In this document: piece by piece, positions 7,375-15,956 of the stretch
Numbering within the stretch: the first letter of the stretch is position 1
Layout of the letters: each line of letters starts with the position of its first letter
IMG/VR virus record: IMGVR_UViG_3300049053_000025
Location: 1-37,245 of that record
DNA length: 37,245 nt
Direction: 5' to 3' (one strand)
Source: a virus
Position numbers and translations under genes: made by a program
Notes under the pieces: generated by a model
The model's input: only the letters and a program-made list of their open reading frames with translations
Told to the model about the DNA's origin: nothing
The model's database searches: none

Positions 7375-8336
7375 GCCCGACCCCGGACGCGGTCGCGCAC
7401 ATGGAGGCCCGGGCCCGGCTCGTCGAGGCGACCGGGCGCGCGGCCCGCAGTGTGTGGCACGACCTCGACCGCGACAACATCTACACGTCGTGGCTCGGTC
7501 TGCTTACCCGCATCGTGGCGCTCGTCGCCGCCGGGCAGCTGGCCGCCGCGCGCGGCGCCGAGCCGTGGCTTGAGGAACTCCTCGGCGACGATCCGGACCG
7601 GCCCGAGTCCGGACGGCTGGTACCTGCGGCGCTGGCCGGTGTGGACGGCGGAGGGCGGCCGCTCGCAGCTGTGCTGATGGCTCCGATGTGGGCCGCGCTG
7701 CGCCTGGTCACGGCGGGCAGGCCCATCGCGCAGGCGATGTTCAGCGGGCAGGCCCTCCTGGACGTCATCGTGCAGACGGCGGTGGCGGACGCTGGCCGGG
7801 CCGCGGACCAGGTCGCCATGGTGTCGAGGCCGGCCATCAAGTCCTACGTGCGGGTGGTCGAGGGCGGCGCCTGCTCAAGGTGCGTCATCCTCGCCGGCGT
7901 CGAGTCGTCGGTGTCCCGGGCGTTCCAGCGGCACCCGAAGTGCAAATGCTCGATGGACCCGGTCACGGCCGACCACCGGCCGACCGCCACGGACCCGAAA
8001 GCGGTCTTCGACGCGATGCCGGCCGCCGAGCGGCGCAAGACGTTCGGCGACGCGGGCGCGAAGGCGATCGAGGACGGTGCGGACATCGCGCAGGTCGTCA
8101 ACGCCCGCCGCGGCATGACGTCGGCGACCGTGTTCGGCCGCCGGGTGCAGGCCACCTCGGAGGGCATCACCTCACGCGGCTTCGCAGGGCGGCGCCTGAA
8201 GAACCTTCAGAAGGTGCCCGGCCAGCGCTACCGCGTCTCGCAGACGCCGCGGCTGATGCCGGAGGAGATCTACCGGATCGCCGACAACCGCGAGCACGCC
8301 GTGCGGCTGCTGACCCGGCACGGCTTCATCGCCTGA
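7371..8336 (+). CDS. MuF-like minor head protein
   Basis: GTG 7371 overlaps the portal stop by 4 nt; 321 residues. The N-terminal 200 residues are helical; then comes the MuF-type cysteine/histidine pattern GACSRCVILAGVE followed by FQRHPKCKCSMDP. MuF proteins are injected or structural minor head proteins made directly after the portal, and in actinophages they are often annotated as capsid maturation protease. The Cys pairs suggest metal binding. I see no separate protease domain, so minor head protein is the safer call. Confidence 0.8.
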   Translation: MSPTPDAVAHMEARARLVEATGRAARSVWHDLDRDNIYTSWLGLLTRIVALVAAGQLAAARGAEPWLEELLGDDPDRPESGRLVPAALAGVDGGGRPLAAVLMAPMWAALRLVTAGRPIAQAMFSGQALLDVIVQTAVADAGRAADQVAMVSRPAIKSYVRVVEGGACSRCVILAGVESSVSRAFQRHPKCKCSMDPVTADHRPTATDPKAVFDAMPAAERRKTFGDAGAKAIEDGADIAQVVNARRGMTSATVFGRRVQATSEGITSRGFAGRRLKNLQKVPGQRYRVSQTPRLMPEEIYRIADNREHAVRLLTRHGFIA

Positions 8337-8387
8337 ATCTGACCGTGCGCAACGCCCGGTCCTTCACCCCGCAATGGGAGACACATC

Positions 8388-9155
8388 ATGTACTCACCCC
8401 TGCCCGTACACCCGCGCACGGGCGTCCGCGCGCTCGGCTGGCGCAAGGCCCGCCCCGGCGAGGACGACGACCAGCTGTACCCGGTCTGGCCGATCCTCGG
8501 CGGCGCCGCCGACGACGACCAGGACGACGACGCCGACGGCGGCGACAGCGACCCGGCGGACGCCGACGGTCAGGACGACGGCGACGACCAGGCCGACGAC
8601 ACCAGCGGCGGAGACGACGACGCCGACCCCGAGGGCGCCGACCAGCTCGGCGACCCGGGCAAGCGCGCGCTCGCCACCATGAAGGGCAAGTGGCGCAGTG
8701 AGCGCGACAAGCGCCGCGAGCTGGAACAGCGCCTGGCGGAGAAGGACGGCGCTGACGACGCCGAGCAGGCCCGCCGCAAGGCGGAGGCCGACGCGATGGC
8801 CAAGGCCAACAGCCGCATCCTCAAGGCCGAGATCCGTGCGGCGGCCAAGGGTCGTCTCGCGGATCCGAAGGATGCGATGACGTTCCTCGACCTCGACCAG
8901 TTCGAGGTCGGCGAGGACGGCGAGATCGACCCCGAGGAGATCGAGGAGGCCATCACGGATCTCCTCAAGTCCAAGCCCTACCTGGCAGCCGCAACGGCCA
9001 AACCGAGGTTCCAGGGCACCGGCGACGGCGGAGCGGCGCGCAAGGCGTCCCGGCCGAAGCAGCTCACCCAGCAGGACCTGAAATCCATGACCGCGGAGGC
9101 GATCGAACAGGCCCGTATCGACGGGCGGCTCGACGACCTCATGGGCGGCAAGTAG
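8388..9155 (+). CDS. Scaffolding protein
   Basis: ATG 8388 after GGGAG; 255 residues. The first 30 residues are ordered, then a very acidic Asp-rich stretch (about 40-90, dense in DD pairs), a long charged coiled coil (KRRELEQRLAEKDG to RILKAEIRAAAK) and a basic C-terminus ending in DDLMGGK. Strongly acidic plus coiled coil, placed just before the major capsid gene, is the usual signature of a siphophage scaffold that shapes the procapsid and then leaves. About 16 nt separate it from the capsid gene. Confidence 0.85.
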   Translation: MYSPLPVHPRTGVRALGWRKARPGEDDDQLYPVWPILGGAADDDQDDDADGGDSDPADADGQDDGDDQADDTSGGDDDADPEGADQLGDPGKRALATMKGKWRSERDKRRELEQRLAEKDGADDAEQARRKAEADAMAKANSRILKAEIRAAAKGRLADPKDAMTFLDLDQFEVGEDGEIDPEEIEEAITDLLKSKPYLAAATAKPRFQGTGDGGAARKASRPKQLTQQDLKSMTAEAIEQARIDGRLDDLMGGK

Positions 9156-9170
9156 CCAGGAGGCACACCC

Positions 9171-10034
9171 ATGACCGTGCGGAACTTCGTTCCCGAAATC
9201 TGGAGCTCGCGACTGCTCGTCGCGACCCGCAAGGAGCTCATCTACGCGAGCCCCACCGTCGTCAACCGCGACTACGAGGGCGAGATCGCCGAGGCGGGCG
9301 ACACCGTCCGCATCACGTCGGTGTCCCGGCCGTCGATCGGCACCTACACCCCCGGATCGACGACGATCACGCCGGAGAACCTGACCACCGGTCAGCGCAC
9401 GCTGCTGGTGGACCAGTCGAAGTATTGGGCGTTCGCGATCGACGACGTCGACAAGCGGCAGGCCAAGAAGGACCTGATCCCGCAGGCGATGAGCGAGGCC
9501 GCCTACGCGCTCGCCGACACGATCGACCAGTACGTGGCCGGGCTGTACACGCAGATCCAGTCCGACAACTTCCTCAACGTGGTCGGCTCGCCGATCGACA
9601 CGTACACCACGCCGACGGACGCCTACGACGAGGTCCTGGTGCCGCTGCGCACGAAGCTGTCCAAGGCGAACGTGCCGAAGATGGGCCGGTACGTCATCGT
9701 GCCGGCGGAGTTCTACGCGTCGCTGCTCAAGGACGACCGGTTCGTGAAGGCCGACGCGGCGGGCACGGACCAGGGCCTGCGCAACGGGTTCGTCGGCCGG
9801 GCGGCCGGCTTCGACATCTACGAGTCGAACAACTGCCCCGTACCGACCGGGGACACCACGGTCGTCCAGGCCGGTGTGAAGGCGGCCGTCACCTTCGCCG
9901 AGCAGATCAACAAGACCGAGGCCTACCGCCCGGAGAACTCCTTCGAGGACGCGGTCAAGGGTCTGGCCCTGTATGGAGCGAAGGTCATCCGCCCGGACCA
10001 CCTGGCCGCCGCGTTCATCAACCCCGCCGCCTGA
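9171..10034 (+). CDS. Major capsid protein
   Basis: ATG 9171 with AGGAGG shortly upstream, the strongest ribosome site among the head genes, as expected for the most abundant protein. The 287 residues begin VRNFVPEIWSSRLL and include VNRDYEGEIAEAGDTVRI, DDVDKRQAKKDLI, a YVIVPAEFYASLL segment and the end VIRPDHLAAAFINP. This is the pattern of actinophage coat proteins with the HK97 fold (P22 Gp5-like group). There is no long N-terminal delta domain, consistent with a separate scaffold. Confidence 0.92.
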   Translation: MTVRNFVPEIWSSRLLVATRKELIYASPTVVNRDYEGEIAEAGDTVRITSVSRPSIGTYTPGSTTITPENLTTGQRTLLVDQSKYWAFAIDDVDKRQAKKDLIPQAMSEAAYALADTIDQYVAGLYTQIQSDNFLNVVGSPIDTYTTPTDAYDEVLVPLRTKLSKANVPKMGRYVIVPAEFYASLLKDDRFVKADAAGTDQGLRNGFVGRAAGFDIYESNNCPVPTGDTTVVQAGVKAAVTFAEQINKTEAYRPENSFEDAVKGLALYGAKVIRPDHLAAAFINPAA

Positions 10035-10049
10035 TCGGAGACCTGAACC

Positions 10050-10421
10050 ATGGCGACAACGCAGCTCAGTTACACGAACCTGGTGGCGAACGACAACGTC
10101 ACCCAGCCCGCCGGCACGACGCTCGTGGCCGCGCCGACGAACAACATGCAGCTGGCCGACGCCTTCCCGGAACTGACCGTGCTGCGGGTGACGAACACCG
10201 ACGACGACACCGCGCTGACGTTCACGGTGAAGGCGGGCGACCACCCGCCGGCGCTCGCCGCGGGGCAGGGCGACCTGGCGGTCAGCGTGGCGTTCGGGAC
10301 GGCGGAGTTCATCGGCCCGTTCGAGTCCGGCCGGTTCGTGCAGTCGGACGGCTCGATGCTCTTCGAGTCAACGACCACGACGGGCACGGTCACCGTCCTG
10401 AAGGTCGCGAGGAACACCTGA
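10050..10421 (+). CDS. Beta-sandwich head protein, possible capsid decoration
   Basis: ATG 10050, 15 nt after the capsid gene; 123 residues rich in Thr, Val, Ala and Gly with alternating beta pattern (LTVLRVTNTDDDTALTFTVK). Placement straight after the coat protein suggests a capsid decoration or stabilising protein. Its middle and C-terminal half resemble the product of 11858-12196, so the two look like diverged relatives. Family name is not certain. Confidence 0.6.
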   Translation: MATTQLSYTNLVANDNVTQPAGTTLVAAPTNNMQLADAFPELTVLRVTNTDDDTALTFTVKAGDHPPALAAGQGDLAVSVAFGTAEFIGPFESGRFVQSDGSMLFESTTTTGTVTVLKVARNT

Positions 10422-10422
10422 C

Positions 10423-10890
10423 ATGGCCGAGACGATCTACGTGCGTGGAGAGGGCGGGGGCATCTTCGCGATGGACCTGCCCCTGCCCGAGGCAATCGCG
10501 GAGCGGCTCGCCAAGGGCCAGATCAAGCGCGTCAACCGGGATGGCTCCCCCTACTCCGGCGCCGCCCCGGCGCCCGCGCGGGCGGCCGAGCAGGGCAGTG
10601 CTCTCACCGAGGGCAGTGTTCCGCGCCCGGGCGCGCGGGCGGGCAAGGACGACTGGGTCCTGTGGGCCATGGCCGTGCACTCCCTGCCCGAGGCGGAGGC
10701 CGAGGCGATGACCAAGGCGCAGTTGCAGGAGCTGCCTGAAAAGCCCGCCCCTGTGGCGCCCAGCGACGGGCGCCCGGGCGAGGACGCCCCGAAGTCGGAG
10801 TGGATCGACCACATCGTCCGTAAGGGCCTGCTGTCCCGCGAGGACGCCGAGGCGTACACCAAGGACGATCTGATCGCCATGGTCAGCTGA
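10423..10890 (+). CDS. Hypothetical head-region protein, 155 aa
   Basis: ATG 10423, 1 nt after the previous stop. The N-terminal part (YVRGEGGGIFAMDLPLPEAI) looks folded, the centre is Pro/Ala/Gly-rich and probably disordered, and the C-terminus has two short helical repeats, AEAEAMTKAQLQEL and SREDAEAYTKDDLIAM, of a SAP- or Rho-N-like type. Proteins of this form are common between capsid and connector genes in Streptomyces phages, function unknown. Confidence 0.65.
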   Translation: MAETIYVRGEGGGIFAMDLPLPEAIAERLAKGQIKRVNRDGSPYSGAAPAPARAAEQGSALTEGSVPRPGARAGKDDWVLWAMAVHSLPEAEAEAMTKAQLQELPEKPAPVAPSDGRPGEDAPKSEWIDHIVRKGLLSREDAEAYTKDDLIAMVS

Positions 10891-10903
10891 CCAGAAAGGG
10901 GGG

Positions 10904-11503
10904 ATGGCCATGGCGCTCGATCCCCTGGCGACTCTCGCCGACCTCGCCGCGCGCGGCCTGACCGTGACCGCGGAGGAAGAGACCGTCGCGGAGACCTACC
11001 TCGACGTTTCCTCTACCGCGGTCCGGGAGGCTGCCGGGGTTCCTATCTCGCAGACCACTTCGACCGTCGTCCTCGAGGGGCCGGCGTCCGAGTGGCTGAC
11101 TCTGCCGGGGCTGCCGATCCTGTCGGTCGCCTCGGTCGAGCTGGACGGCGAGGCGGTCACGGACTGGCGGCTGCGCTCCAACCGGCTGTGGCGGGCGTGC
11201 GGCTGGTCGCCTGGCTGCGGCCCGTCGGAGGTCGAGGTCGTGCAGACGCACGGCCTGGCGACGGTGCCCTCGGACATCGTCGACCTGGTGTGCCGGATCA
11301 CGGCGACCGCGCTGGCCGACTACCGGGCCGACCCTGAGGGCGCCGGTCTGGCTGCTGCCGATATCCGCTCGGAGCGGATCGGCGACTACTCCGTCACCTA
11401 CGGAGACTCCGGGCTGATCACCACGATGGAGCTCCCGGACTACCTGCGCGAGCGGCTGGCCGCCCGCTTCGGTGGGGGCGCTGTCCTGGTGAGGTTCCGG
11501 TGA
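10904..11503 (+). CDS. Head-tail connector (adaptor)
   Basis: ATG 10904 after a GGGGGG run; ATG 10910 is an alternative. The 199 residues include EETVAETYLDVSSTAVREAAG, then VVLEGPASEWLTLPGLPILSV and VTQTHGL-like VVQTHGLATVP, followed by a helical segment DIVDLVCRITATAL. This is the usual pattern of the gp6/gp15-type adaptor that sits under the portal in siphophages. It overlaps the next gene by 4 nt. Confidence 0.8.
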   Translation: MAMALDPLATLADLAARGLTVTAEEETVAETYLDVSSTAVREAAGVPISQTTSTVVLEGPASEWLTLPGLPILSVASVELDGEAVTDWRLRSNRLWRACGWSPGCGPSEVEVVQTHGLATVPSDIVDLVCRITATALADYRADPEGAGLAAADIRSERIGDYSVTYGDSGLITTMELPDYLRERLAARFGGGAVLVRFR

Positions 11504-11865
11504 GGGGCCGCGGCAGCATCGGCCGCTACCTGAACCGGCAGTTGTCGGTGTACCGGCAGGAGAGCGCCGACGACGGTCATGGCGGGCAGACCACTCAGAT
11601 GGTGCTGCAGGGCACGGTGCGGGCGAAGGTCGACCAGCCCTCCCCCACCGAGCGGATGGTCGCCGCACAGACCGTGTCCCGGCACTCCCACGACATCTAC
11701 CTGCTGCCGAACGCGGACGTGCGCCGCGGCGACGAGCTGCGCGGCACTGATGCCCTCGGCAGCGCCCAGGTGTTCCGGGTGCAGTCGGTCGTGCAGCCTT
11801 CCACCCCCGTCTACAGCAAGGCCCTTGTCGAACTGACTCAAGGAGAGGGTGAACCCGATGGCTGA
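11500..11865 (+). CDS. Head closure / head-tail stopper protein
   Basis: GTG 11500 overlapping the adaptor stop; 121 residues with a beta-rich pattern (RQLSVYRQESADDGHGG, VLQGTVRAKVDQ, RHSHDIYLL, DELRGTD, FRVQSVVQP). Short beta-barrel proteins in this place act as head-completion stoppers of the SPP1 gp16 type. Assignment is from size, order and pattern. Its end overlaps the next gene by 8 nt. Confidence 0.7.
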   Translation: MRGRGSIGRYLNRQLSVYRQESADDGHGGQTTQMVLQGTVRAKVDQPSPTERMVAAQTVSRHSHDIYLLPNADVRRGDELRGTDALGSAQVFRVQSVVQPSTPVYSKALVELTQGEGEPDG

Positions 11866-12196
11866 CCTCAGCCTCATCACGGTGCCGGTCGCCACCGGTA
11901 TCGCCGACGCCGCCGCTCAGGCCGTCGCCGCGGCGGGCGGCGGTGACACTGCGCCAGTCGGCTCCGGCCGCTTCCTGTACGTCAACAACGGCTCGGGCGG
12001 CTCGCTCACGGTGACCGTCGCGACGCCGGGCACGGTCTCCGGCCTCGCTATCGCCGACACAGCCGTCGCGGTCGCCGCCGGGGACCACGCGCTGATCCCG
12101 CTCGCCAACGTGTTCCGCGGCGCGAACGGCCGCGCGGCCATCACCTACTCCGGCGTCACCTCGCTGACGGTGGCCGCGTTCGAGCTGGGCTCGTGA
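11858..12196 (+). CDS. Beta-sandwich structural protein, 112 aa
   Basis: ATG 11858 is preferred to GTG 11849, because GAGAGG lies 9 nt before the ATG and too close to the GTG. The 112-residue protein is Ala/Gly/Thr/Val-rich with strands FLYVNNGSGGSLTVTV, AVAVAAGDHALIPL and SGVTSLTVAAFEL. It resembles 10050-10421 in strand order. Such proteins occur among actinophage head-tail genes and may decorate the head or tail. Exact role not known. Confidence 0.6.
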   Translation: MADLSLITVPVATGIADAAAQAVAAAGGGDTAPVGSGRFLYVNNGSGGSLTVTVATPGTVSGLAIADTAVAVAAGDHALIPLANVFRGANGRAAITYSGVTSLTVAAFELGS

Positions 12197-12372
12197 TGGA
12201 GGGGGACGACGGCAGGCTGCCGCGGGCGCAACCGCACGAGTGCAGGCGCGAGGCCGAGCGGCTCCTTGGGATGGGGCATGTGGACGTCGACGTGCCGCAG
12301 GCCATCGCGTGGGCACTGCTCGCCGTCGCCGGCGAACTGCACATCATCCGCAAGCAGCTCAGCAGGAGGTGA
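12196..12372 (+). CDS. Small helical protein, 58 aa
   Basis: The ATG overlaps the previous stop (TGATG at 12194-12198). The product has a charged N-terminal half (ECRREAERLLGMGH) and a helical C-terminal half (PQAIAWALLAVAGELHIIRK). Its own stop lies 5 nt before the next gene and its 3' end supplies that gene's ribosome site AGGAGG. No family recognised. The unbroken coupling on both sides supports it as a real gene. Confidence 0.6.
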   Translation: MEGDDGRLPRAQPHECRREAERLLGMGHVDVDVPQAIAWALLAVAGELHIIRKQLSRR

Positions 12373-12377
12373 CGGCG

Positions 12378-12761
12378 ATGGCGCGCAGCGGGGTAAGGGT
12401 CACCGGCATCGCCCGGACAAAGGAACGCCTTCAGGGTCTGCCCGACCAGATCAAGGATTCCGTGGTGGAGGCTGTGAAGGAGTCGGCCGAGGCGGTACGC
12501 GACGACGTCAAGCGCAACGTGCCGGTCGACACCAGGGGCGGCGACAGTCACCACCTCAAGGACGCCGTCGACATCCGGTTCCGCGAGGGTGGCCTGGTCG
12601 CGGATGTCGGCTGGTTCGGCCCCGAGAACTCCTACGCCACCTATATCGAGTTCGGTACCCGCAGGCGGCCCGCGCAGCCGTCGCTGTATCCGGCGCTGGA
12701 GCGGGAACGGGGCCGCCTTGCCGCCCGGCTGACGGAAGAAGTACGGCGGGCCCTGCGGTGA
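12378..12761 (+). CDS. HK97 gp10-like tail completion protein
   Basis: ATG 12378 with AGGAGG at 12363-12369; 127 residues. The pattern of an N-terminal helix with AVRDDVKRNVPVDTRGGDSHHLKDAV, then VGWFGPENSYATYIEFGTRRRPAQPSL (here YATYIEFGTRRRP is the signature), ends in a helix RERGRLAARL. This is the gp10 / neck-tail completion family of siphophages. It joins the finished head and tail. The stop overlaps the next GTG. Confidence 0.85.
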   Translation: MARSGVRVTGIARTKERLQGLPDQIKDSVVEAVKESAEAVRDDVKRNVPVDTRGGDSHHLKDAVDIRFREGGLVADVGWFGPENSYATYIEFGTRRRPAQPSLYPALERERGRLAARLTEEVRRALR

Positions 12762-13183
12762 GCATGCCCGTGTCCGCCTCCGCCGACGGCCCCGTGCAGG
12801 CCGCGGTCCTCGCGCTGCTGAAGGCCGACGCCGAGCTGATGGCCCTGATCCAGGGCGTGTTCGACTGGGTGGCGGAGAAGCAGCCTTACCCCTACGTGGT
12901 GCTCGGCGAGTCCGTCGAGACGCCGGACAACAGCCACGACAGCCACGGCTCGCAGACCGTGATCACGCTGCATGTGTGGTCGCAGTACCGCGGCTACCAC
13001 CAGGCCCGCGTGATCGCGTCGCGGCTGCGGGCGCTGCTGGAGCACCGGCCGCTGACGATCGCCGGGCACCGGCATGTGGCCACCTATTTCGTGTCGCAGC
13101 AGACGCTGACCGATCCGGAACCGCCGGGCGACATCCGACACGTACCGATCTCGTTCCGGGTGCTGACCGAGGTACAGCCCTGA
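12758..13183 (+). CDS. Tail terminator protein
   Basis: GTG 12758 gives a 4-nt overlap with the previous gene; ATG 12764 is an in-frame alternative. About 141 residues. The motifs are AAVLALLKADAELMALIQGVFDWV, then PYPYVVLGESV, SQTVITLHVWSQYRGY, a long helix and IRHVPISFRVLTE. This is the DUF3168-type tail terminator, which caps the tail tube and sets its final length with the tape measure. Order (completion protein, terminator, tube) is standard. Confidence 0.85.
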   Translation: MSMPVSASADGPVQAAVLALLKADAELMALIQGVFDWVAEKQPYPYVVLGESVETPDNSHDSHGSQTVITLHVWSQYRGYHQARVIASRLRALLEHRPLTIAGHRHVATYFVSQQTLTDPEPPGDIRHVPISFRVLTEVQP

Positions 13184-13223
13184 CCCGTGAACGGCCCAAC
13201 ACCAGAAGGGAAGTGAACCGGCC

Positions 13224-13658
13224 ATGGCTGGTGAAGACGCAACCGGGACACAGCTCAAGCGGGACTCCACGGGCAGCGGCGTGTTCGTGACGATCGCGAG
13301 TGTGGAGGACCTGTCGGGCCCCTCCCGCACCCGCAACATGATCGACGTGTCCGCGCACGACTCCCCGAACAAGTACCGCGAGTTCGCCAAGGGCATGAAG
13401 GACGGCGGCGACGTCACCGTCACCATCAACTACCGGCCCGGGGAGACCACCCACCAGGCCCTCGACGACGACTTCGAAGAGGACGACCTGCGCGACTACC
13501 AGATCGTCATCCTGCCGGGCGAAACGGACGAGCACACCTGGGAGTTCTCCGCCGGCATCAGTGACATCGGCGATGAGTTCCCGCTCGACGACAAGATGGC
13601 CCGAGAGGTCACCTTCAAGATCTCCGGCAAGCCTGTCCTGACCGCGACCGGCGCCTGA
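13224..13658 (+). CDS. Major tail (tube) protein
   Basis: ATG 13224 after GAAGGGAAG; 144 residues. It contains FVTIASVEDLSGPSRTRNMI, then VTVTINYRPGETTHQAL and WEFSAGISDIGDEFPLDDK, the pattern of TP901-1-type tail tube proteins whose N-terminus names a target and whose core is a beta-barrel hexamer. No Ig-like C-terminal decoration is present. It precedes the chaperone pair as in most siphophages. Confidence 0.88.
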   Translation: MAGEDATGTQLKRDSTGSGVFVTIASVEDLSGPSRTRNMIDVSAHDSPNKYREFAKGMKDGGDVTVTINYRPGETTHQALDDDFEEDDLRDYQIVILPGETDEHTWEFSAGISDIGDEFPLDDKMAREVTFKISGKPVLTATGA

Positions 13659-13679
13659 CGAGAACGGGGAAGACGCACC

Positions 13680-14090
13680 ATGGCACTACTGACGAAGGCG
13701 CAGATCAACTCCGCCGTCGACCGCACGTGGGAGGACGTGCCCGTGCCCGAGTGGGGCGAGGGCGCAATGGTCCGGCTCATGGAGCTGACGGCCGCCGACC
13801 GGGGCTACATCGAGGCCGGCAGCGTCGTCGCCAACGGACAGAGCCCGCAGCTGCGGATCGAGTCGCTCAAGACGTACCGAGAGAAGCTCGTCGCCTTCGG
13901 AATGGTGGACGAGAACTTCGAGCGGCTCTACTCCAACAAGGAGATCGGCGAGCTGAGCAAGAAGTCCGGCGCGGTGATCGAGCGGCTGGCAGCCAAGGTC
14001 CAGGAGCTTTCGCGCATGGGCCGGTTCGCTGTGAAGGAAGCAGAGGGAAACTCCGACGCCGCCCAGAGCGGCTCTTCCGTTTCCGCCTAG
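13680..14090 (+). CDS. Tail assembly chaperone (G product)
   Basis: ATG 13680, 136 residues ending at TAG 14088-14090. It is mostly helical (TAADRGYIEAGS, REKLVAFGMVDENF, SKKSGAVIERLAAKVQEL). It is the frame-0 product of the lambda G/G-T-like chaperone pair that keeps the tape measure protein soluble and recruits tube subunits. The slippery heptamer at 14045-14051 lies 12 codons before its stop. Confidence 0.88.
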   Translation: MALLTKAQINSAVDRTWEDVPVPEWGEGAMVRLMELTAADRGYIEAGSVVANGQSPQLRIESLKTYREKLVAFGMVDENFERLYSNKEIGELSKKSGAVIERLAAKVQELSRMGRFAVKEAEGNSDAAQSGSSVSA

Positions 14091-14395
14091 CAGAGCACCT
14101 CGGGATGACGGTGGCCGACCTGGACTCCCGGCTGGGTTCGGCCGAGCTGACCGAGTGGATGGCGTTCGAGAGGATCACCGGTCCGCTCGGCAGGCGCCGG
14201 CAGGACATTCAGGCGGCCACCATCGCGGCCACCATCGCCAATGCCAACCGGGGCAAGGGCGGCAAGCGATTCACGCCGCAGGACTTCCTGCTGCCCTACG
14301 GCATCGAGCGGAAGGGGCCGCAGGAAATGCTGGCGGCCATCCGCGGCATCAACAGGTCGATGGGGGGTGAAGAGCATGTCCGACGTGACAGTTGA
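13680..14395 (+). CDS. Tail assembly chaperone, frameshifted G-T fusion
   Basis: A -1 frameshift at 14045-14051 joins the first 124 residues of the G product to a second frame running to TGA 14393-14395, giving about 238 residues. The T part begins LRRRPERLFRFRLAEHLGMT and goes on VADLDSRLGSAELTEWMAF, a pattern well known from actinophage T-domains. The T frame has no good start of its own. The fusion ends 20 nt inside the tape measure gene. Frameshifting keeps G and G-T in a fixed ratio. Confidence 0.88.
14045..14051 (+). promoter_or_regulatory. Programmed -1 ribosomal frameshift site GGGAAAC
   Basis: In the G frame the bases read G GGA AAC, the X XXY YYZ layout of a -1 slippery heptamer. 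After AAC the ribosome re-reads one base and continues with CTC CGA CGC in the T frame. Position near the end of G is the expected one for siphophage tail chaperones. Confidence 0.88.
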
Positions 14396-15956
14396 GATCG
14401 CCGCGGACATGGGCAACACGTCCGCGACGATCAACGACGCCACCGCCAGCCTGGACGATCTGGGCAGCGCGGCAGACGCGGCCGGCAGCGACCTGGACGG
14501 GGCGTCGAACGCCGCACAGGACACCGACAACCGGATGGCCGGTCTCGGCGCCGGCGCCCTCGCGGCGAGCGCCGGTTTCGCCAGCATGACCGACATCGTC
14601 GGTCAGGCTGTCGACCTGTGGAATATCGGCGACCGTGCCGCCGACACCCTGGCCCGCGCGGAAAACGACGTGGCCCAGGCGGCGCTCGACCTGAAGCAGG
14701 CGAACCAGGACGGACGCCAGGCTCAGCTCGACGCCAACCAGGCAAAGGTCGACGGGGTACAGGCCGGCATCGACCTCGAGCAGGCTCTGCTCGACCAGAA
14801 GACGGCGCAGAAGGACTACAACGACGCCGTCAAGGAGTACGGGGCCGACTCGCTGGAGGCCCAGCAGGCGGCCATCGACCTGAAGCAGGCGGACGCCGAC
14901 GCCAAGCAGGCCAAGCTCGACGGCAAGCAGGCGACCGAGGACTACAACCAGGCTCAGATCGACGGCAAGCAGGCAGTCGTCGATGCCAAGAACGCGCAGC
15001 TGGATCTCAACGAGGCGCAGCGCAATGTGCAGTCATCGAGCATCATGGACGGCTGGTTCGGCGTCATCTCGCAGATCAGCACCGTCGTGTTCGGCTTGGT
15101 GGGAACGTTCGCGCTCCTCGGCGGGGGGATGCTGACGACTGCTGCGACCGCCGTCACTACCGCGGCAACGACTGCATTCGCGTGGGTTTCCGCCTGGGTC
15201 ACCATGACCGTGCAATCCCTGGTCAACGCCGCGCGGATGGCGGCGGCATGGCTGATCGCGATGGGGCCGATCGTGCTCATCATCGCCGCGGTGGTCGGCC
15301 TGGTCGCCCTGATCATCGCGAACTGGGACACCGTCAAGGCGTGGACCATCAAGATCTGGAATGCCGTGTGGGACTGGCTCAAGGGTCTGTGGGACGACGT
15401 CGTCGGCCTGTTCAACTGGGCTGTCGGAATGGTCAAGACGATCTTCTTCACCTTCACCCCGCTGGGCATCATCATCAAGAACTGGGGTGCGATCACCGAC
15501 TGGGTCTCGACCCAGTGGCGCAACATCGGGCGAACGATCTCCGGCTGGGTCGACAAGATCAAGGGCTTCTTCAGGGGCATGTGGGACGGCGTCGTCTCCG
15601 GCCTGAAGGGGGCGCTCAACGGAATCATCGGCCTGCTCAACGACGGCATCTACGGCGTCAACGTCCTGATCAGCGGAGCCAACCGCATCCCTGGCGTCGA
15701 CATCGGCTTCATTCCCTACATCCCCTACCTCGCCGAGGGCGGTGTCACTACCGGGCCGACCCTGGCCATGATCGGTGAAGGCCGGGAGCAGGAAGCCGTG
15801 CTTCCCCTGAGCAAGCTCCAGGGCCTGCTGAACATGCAGGGCGGCGGCCAGCCGATCATCCTCCAGATCAACGGGGGCGGCTTCCGCGAGTTCCTTCAGG
15901 AGGACGTCCGGGTGAAGGCCGGAGGCGACATCGTCAAGTACGCCGGAGGTGACTGA
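14376..15956 (+). CDS. Tape measure protein (short)
   Basis: ATG 14376 follows GGGGGGTGAAGA and overlaps the chaperone end. Length is 526 residues, short for the family; at about 1.5 angstrom per residue it predicts a tail near 80 nm. Residues about 100-230 are an Asp/Gln/Ala-rich helical repeat (units like DLKQADADAKQAKLDGKQA), then hydrophobic segments (VVFGLVGTFALLGGGM, IVLIIAAVVGLVALIIANW), Trp-rich repeats (IWNAVWDWLKGLWDDV), and a C-terminal domain with LAEGGVTTGPTLAMIGEGRE, the usual end of tape measures. No peptidase or lysozyme domain is seen. Confidence 0.92.
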   Translation: MSDVTVEIAADMGNTSATINDATASLDDLGSAADAAGSDLDGASNAAQDTDNRMAGLGAGALAASAGFASMTDIVGQAVDLWNIGDRAADTLARAENDVAQAALDLKQANQDGRQAQLDANQAKVDGVQAGIDLEQALLDQKTAQKDYNDAVKEYGADSLEAQQAAIDLKQADADAKQAKLDGKQATEDYNQAQIDGKQAVVDAKNAQLDLNEAQRNVQSSSIMDGWFGVISQISTVVFGLVGTFALLGGGMLTTAATAVTTAATTAFAWVSAWVTMTVQSLVNAARMAAAWLIAMGPIVLIIAAVVGLVALIIANWDTVKAWTIKIWNAVWDWLKGLWDDVVGLFNWAVGMVKTIFFTFTPLGIIIKNWGAITDWVSTQWRNIGRTISGWVDKIKGFFRGMWDGVVSGLKGALNGIIGLLNDGIYGVNVLISGANRIPGVDIGFIPYIPYLAEGGVTTGPTLAMIGEGREQEAVLPLSKLQGLLNMQGGGQPIILQINGGGFREFLQEDVRVKAGGDIVKYAGGD

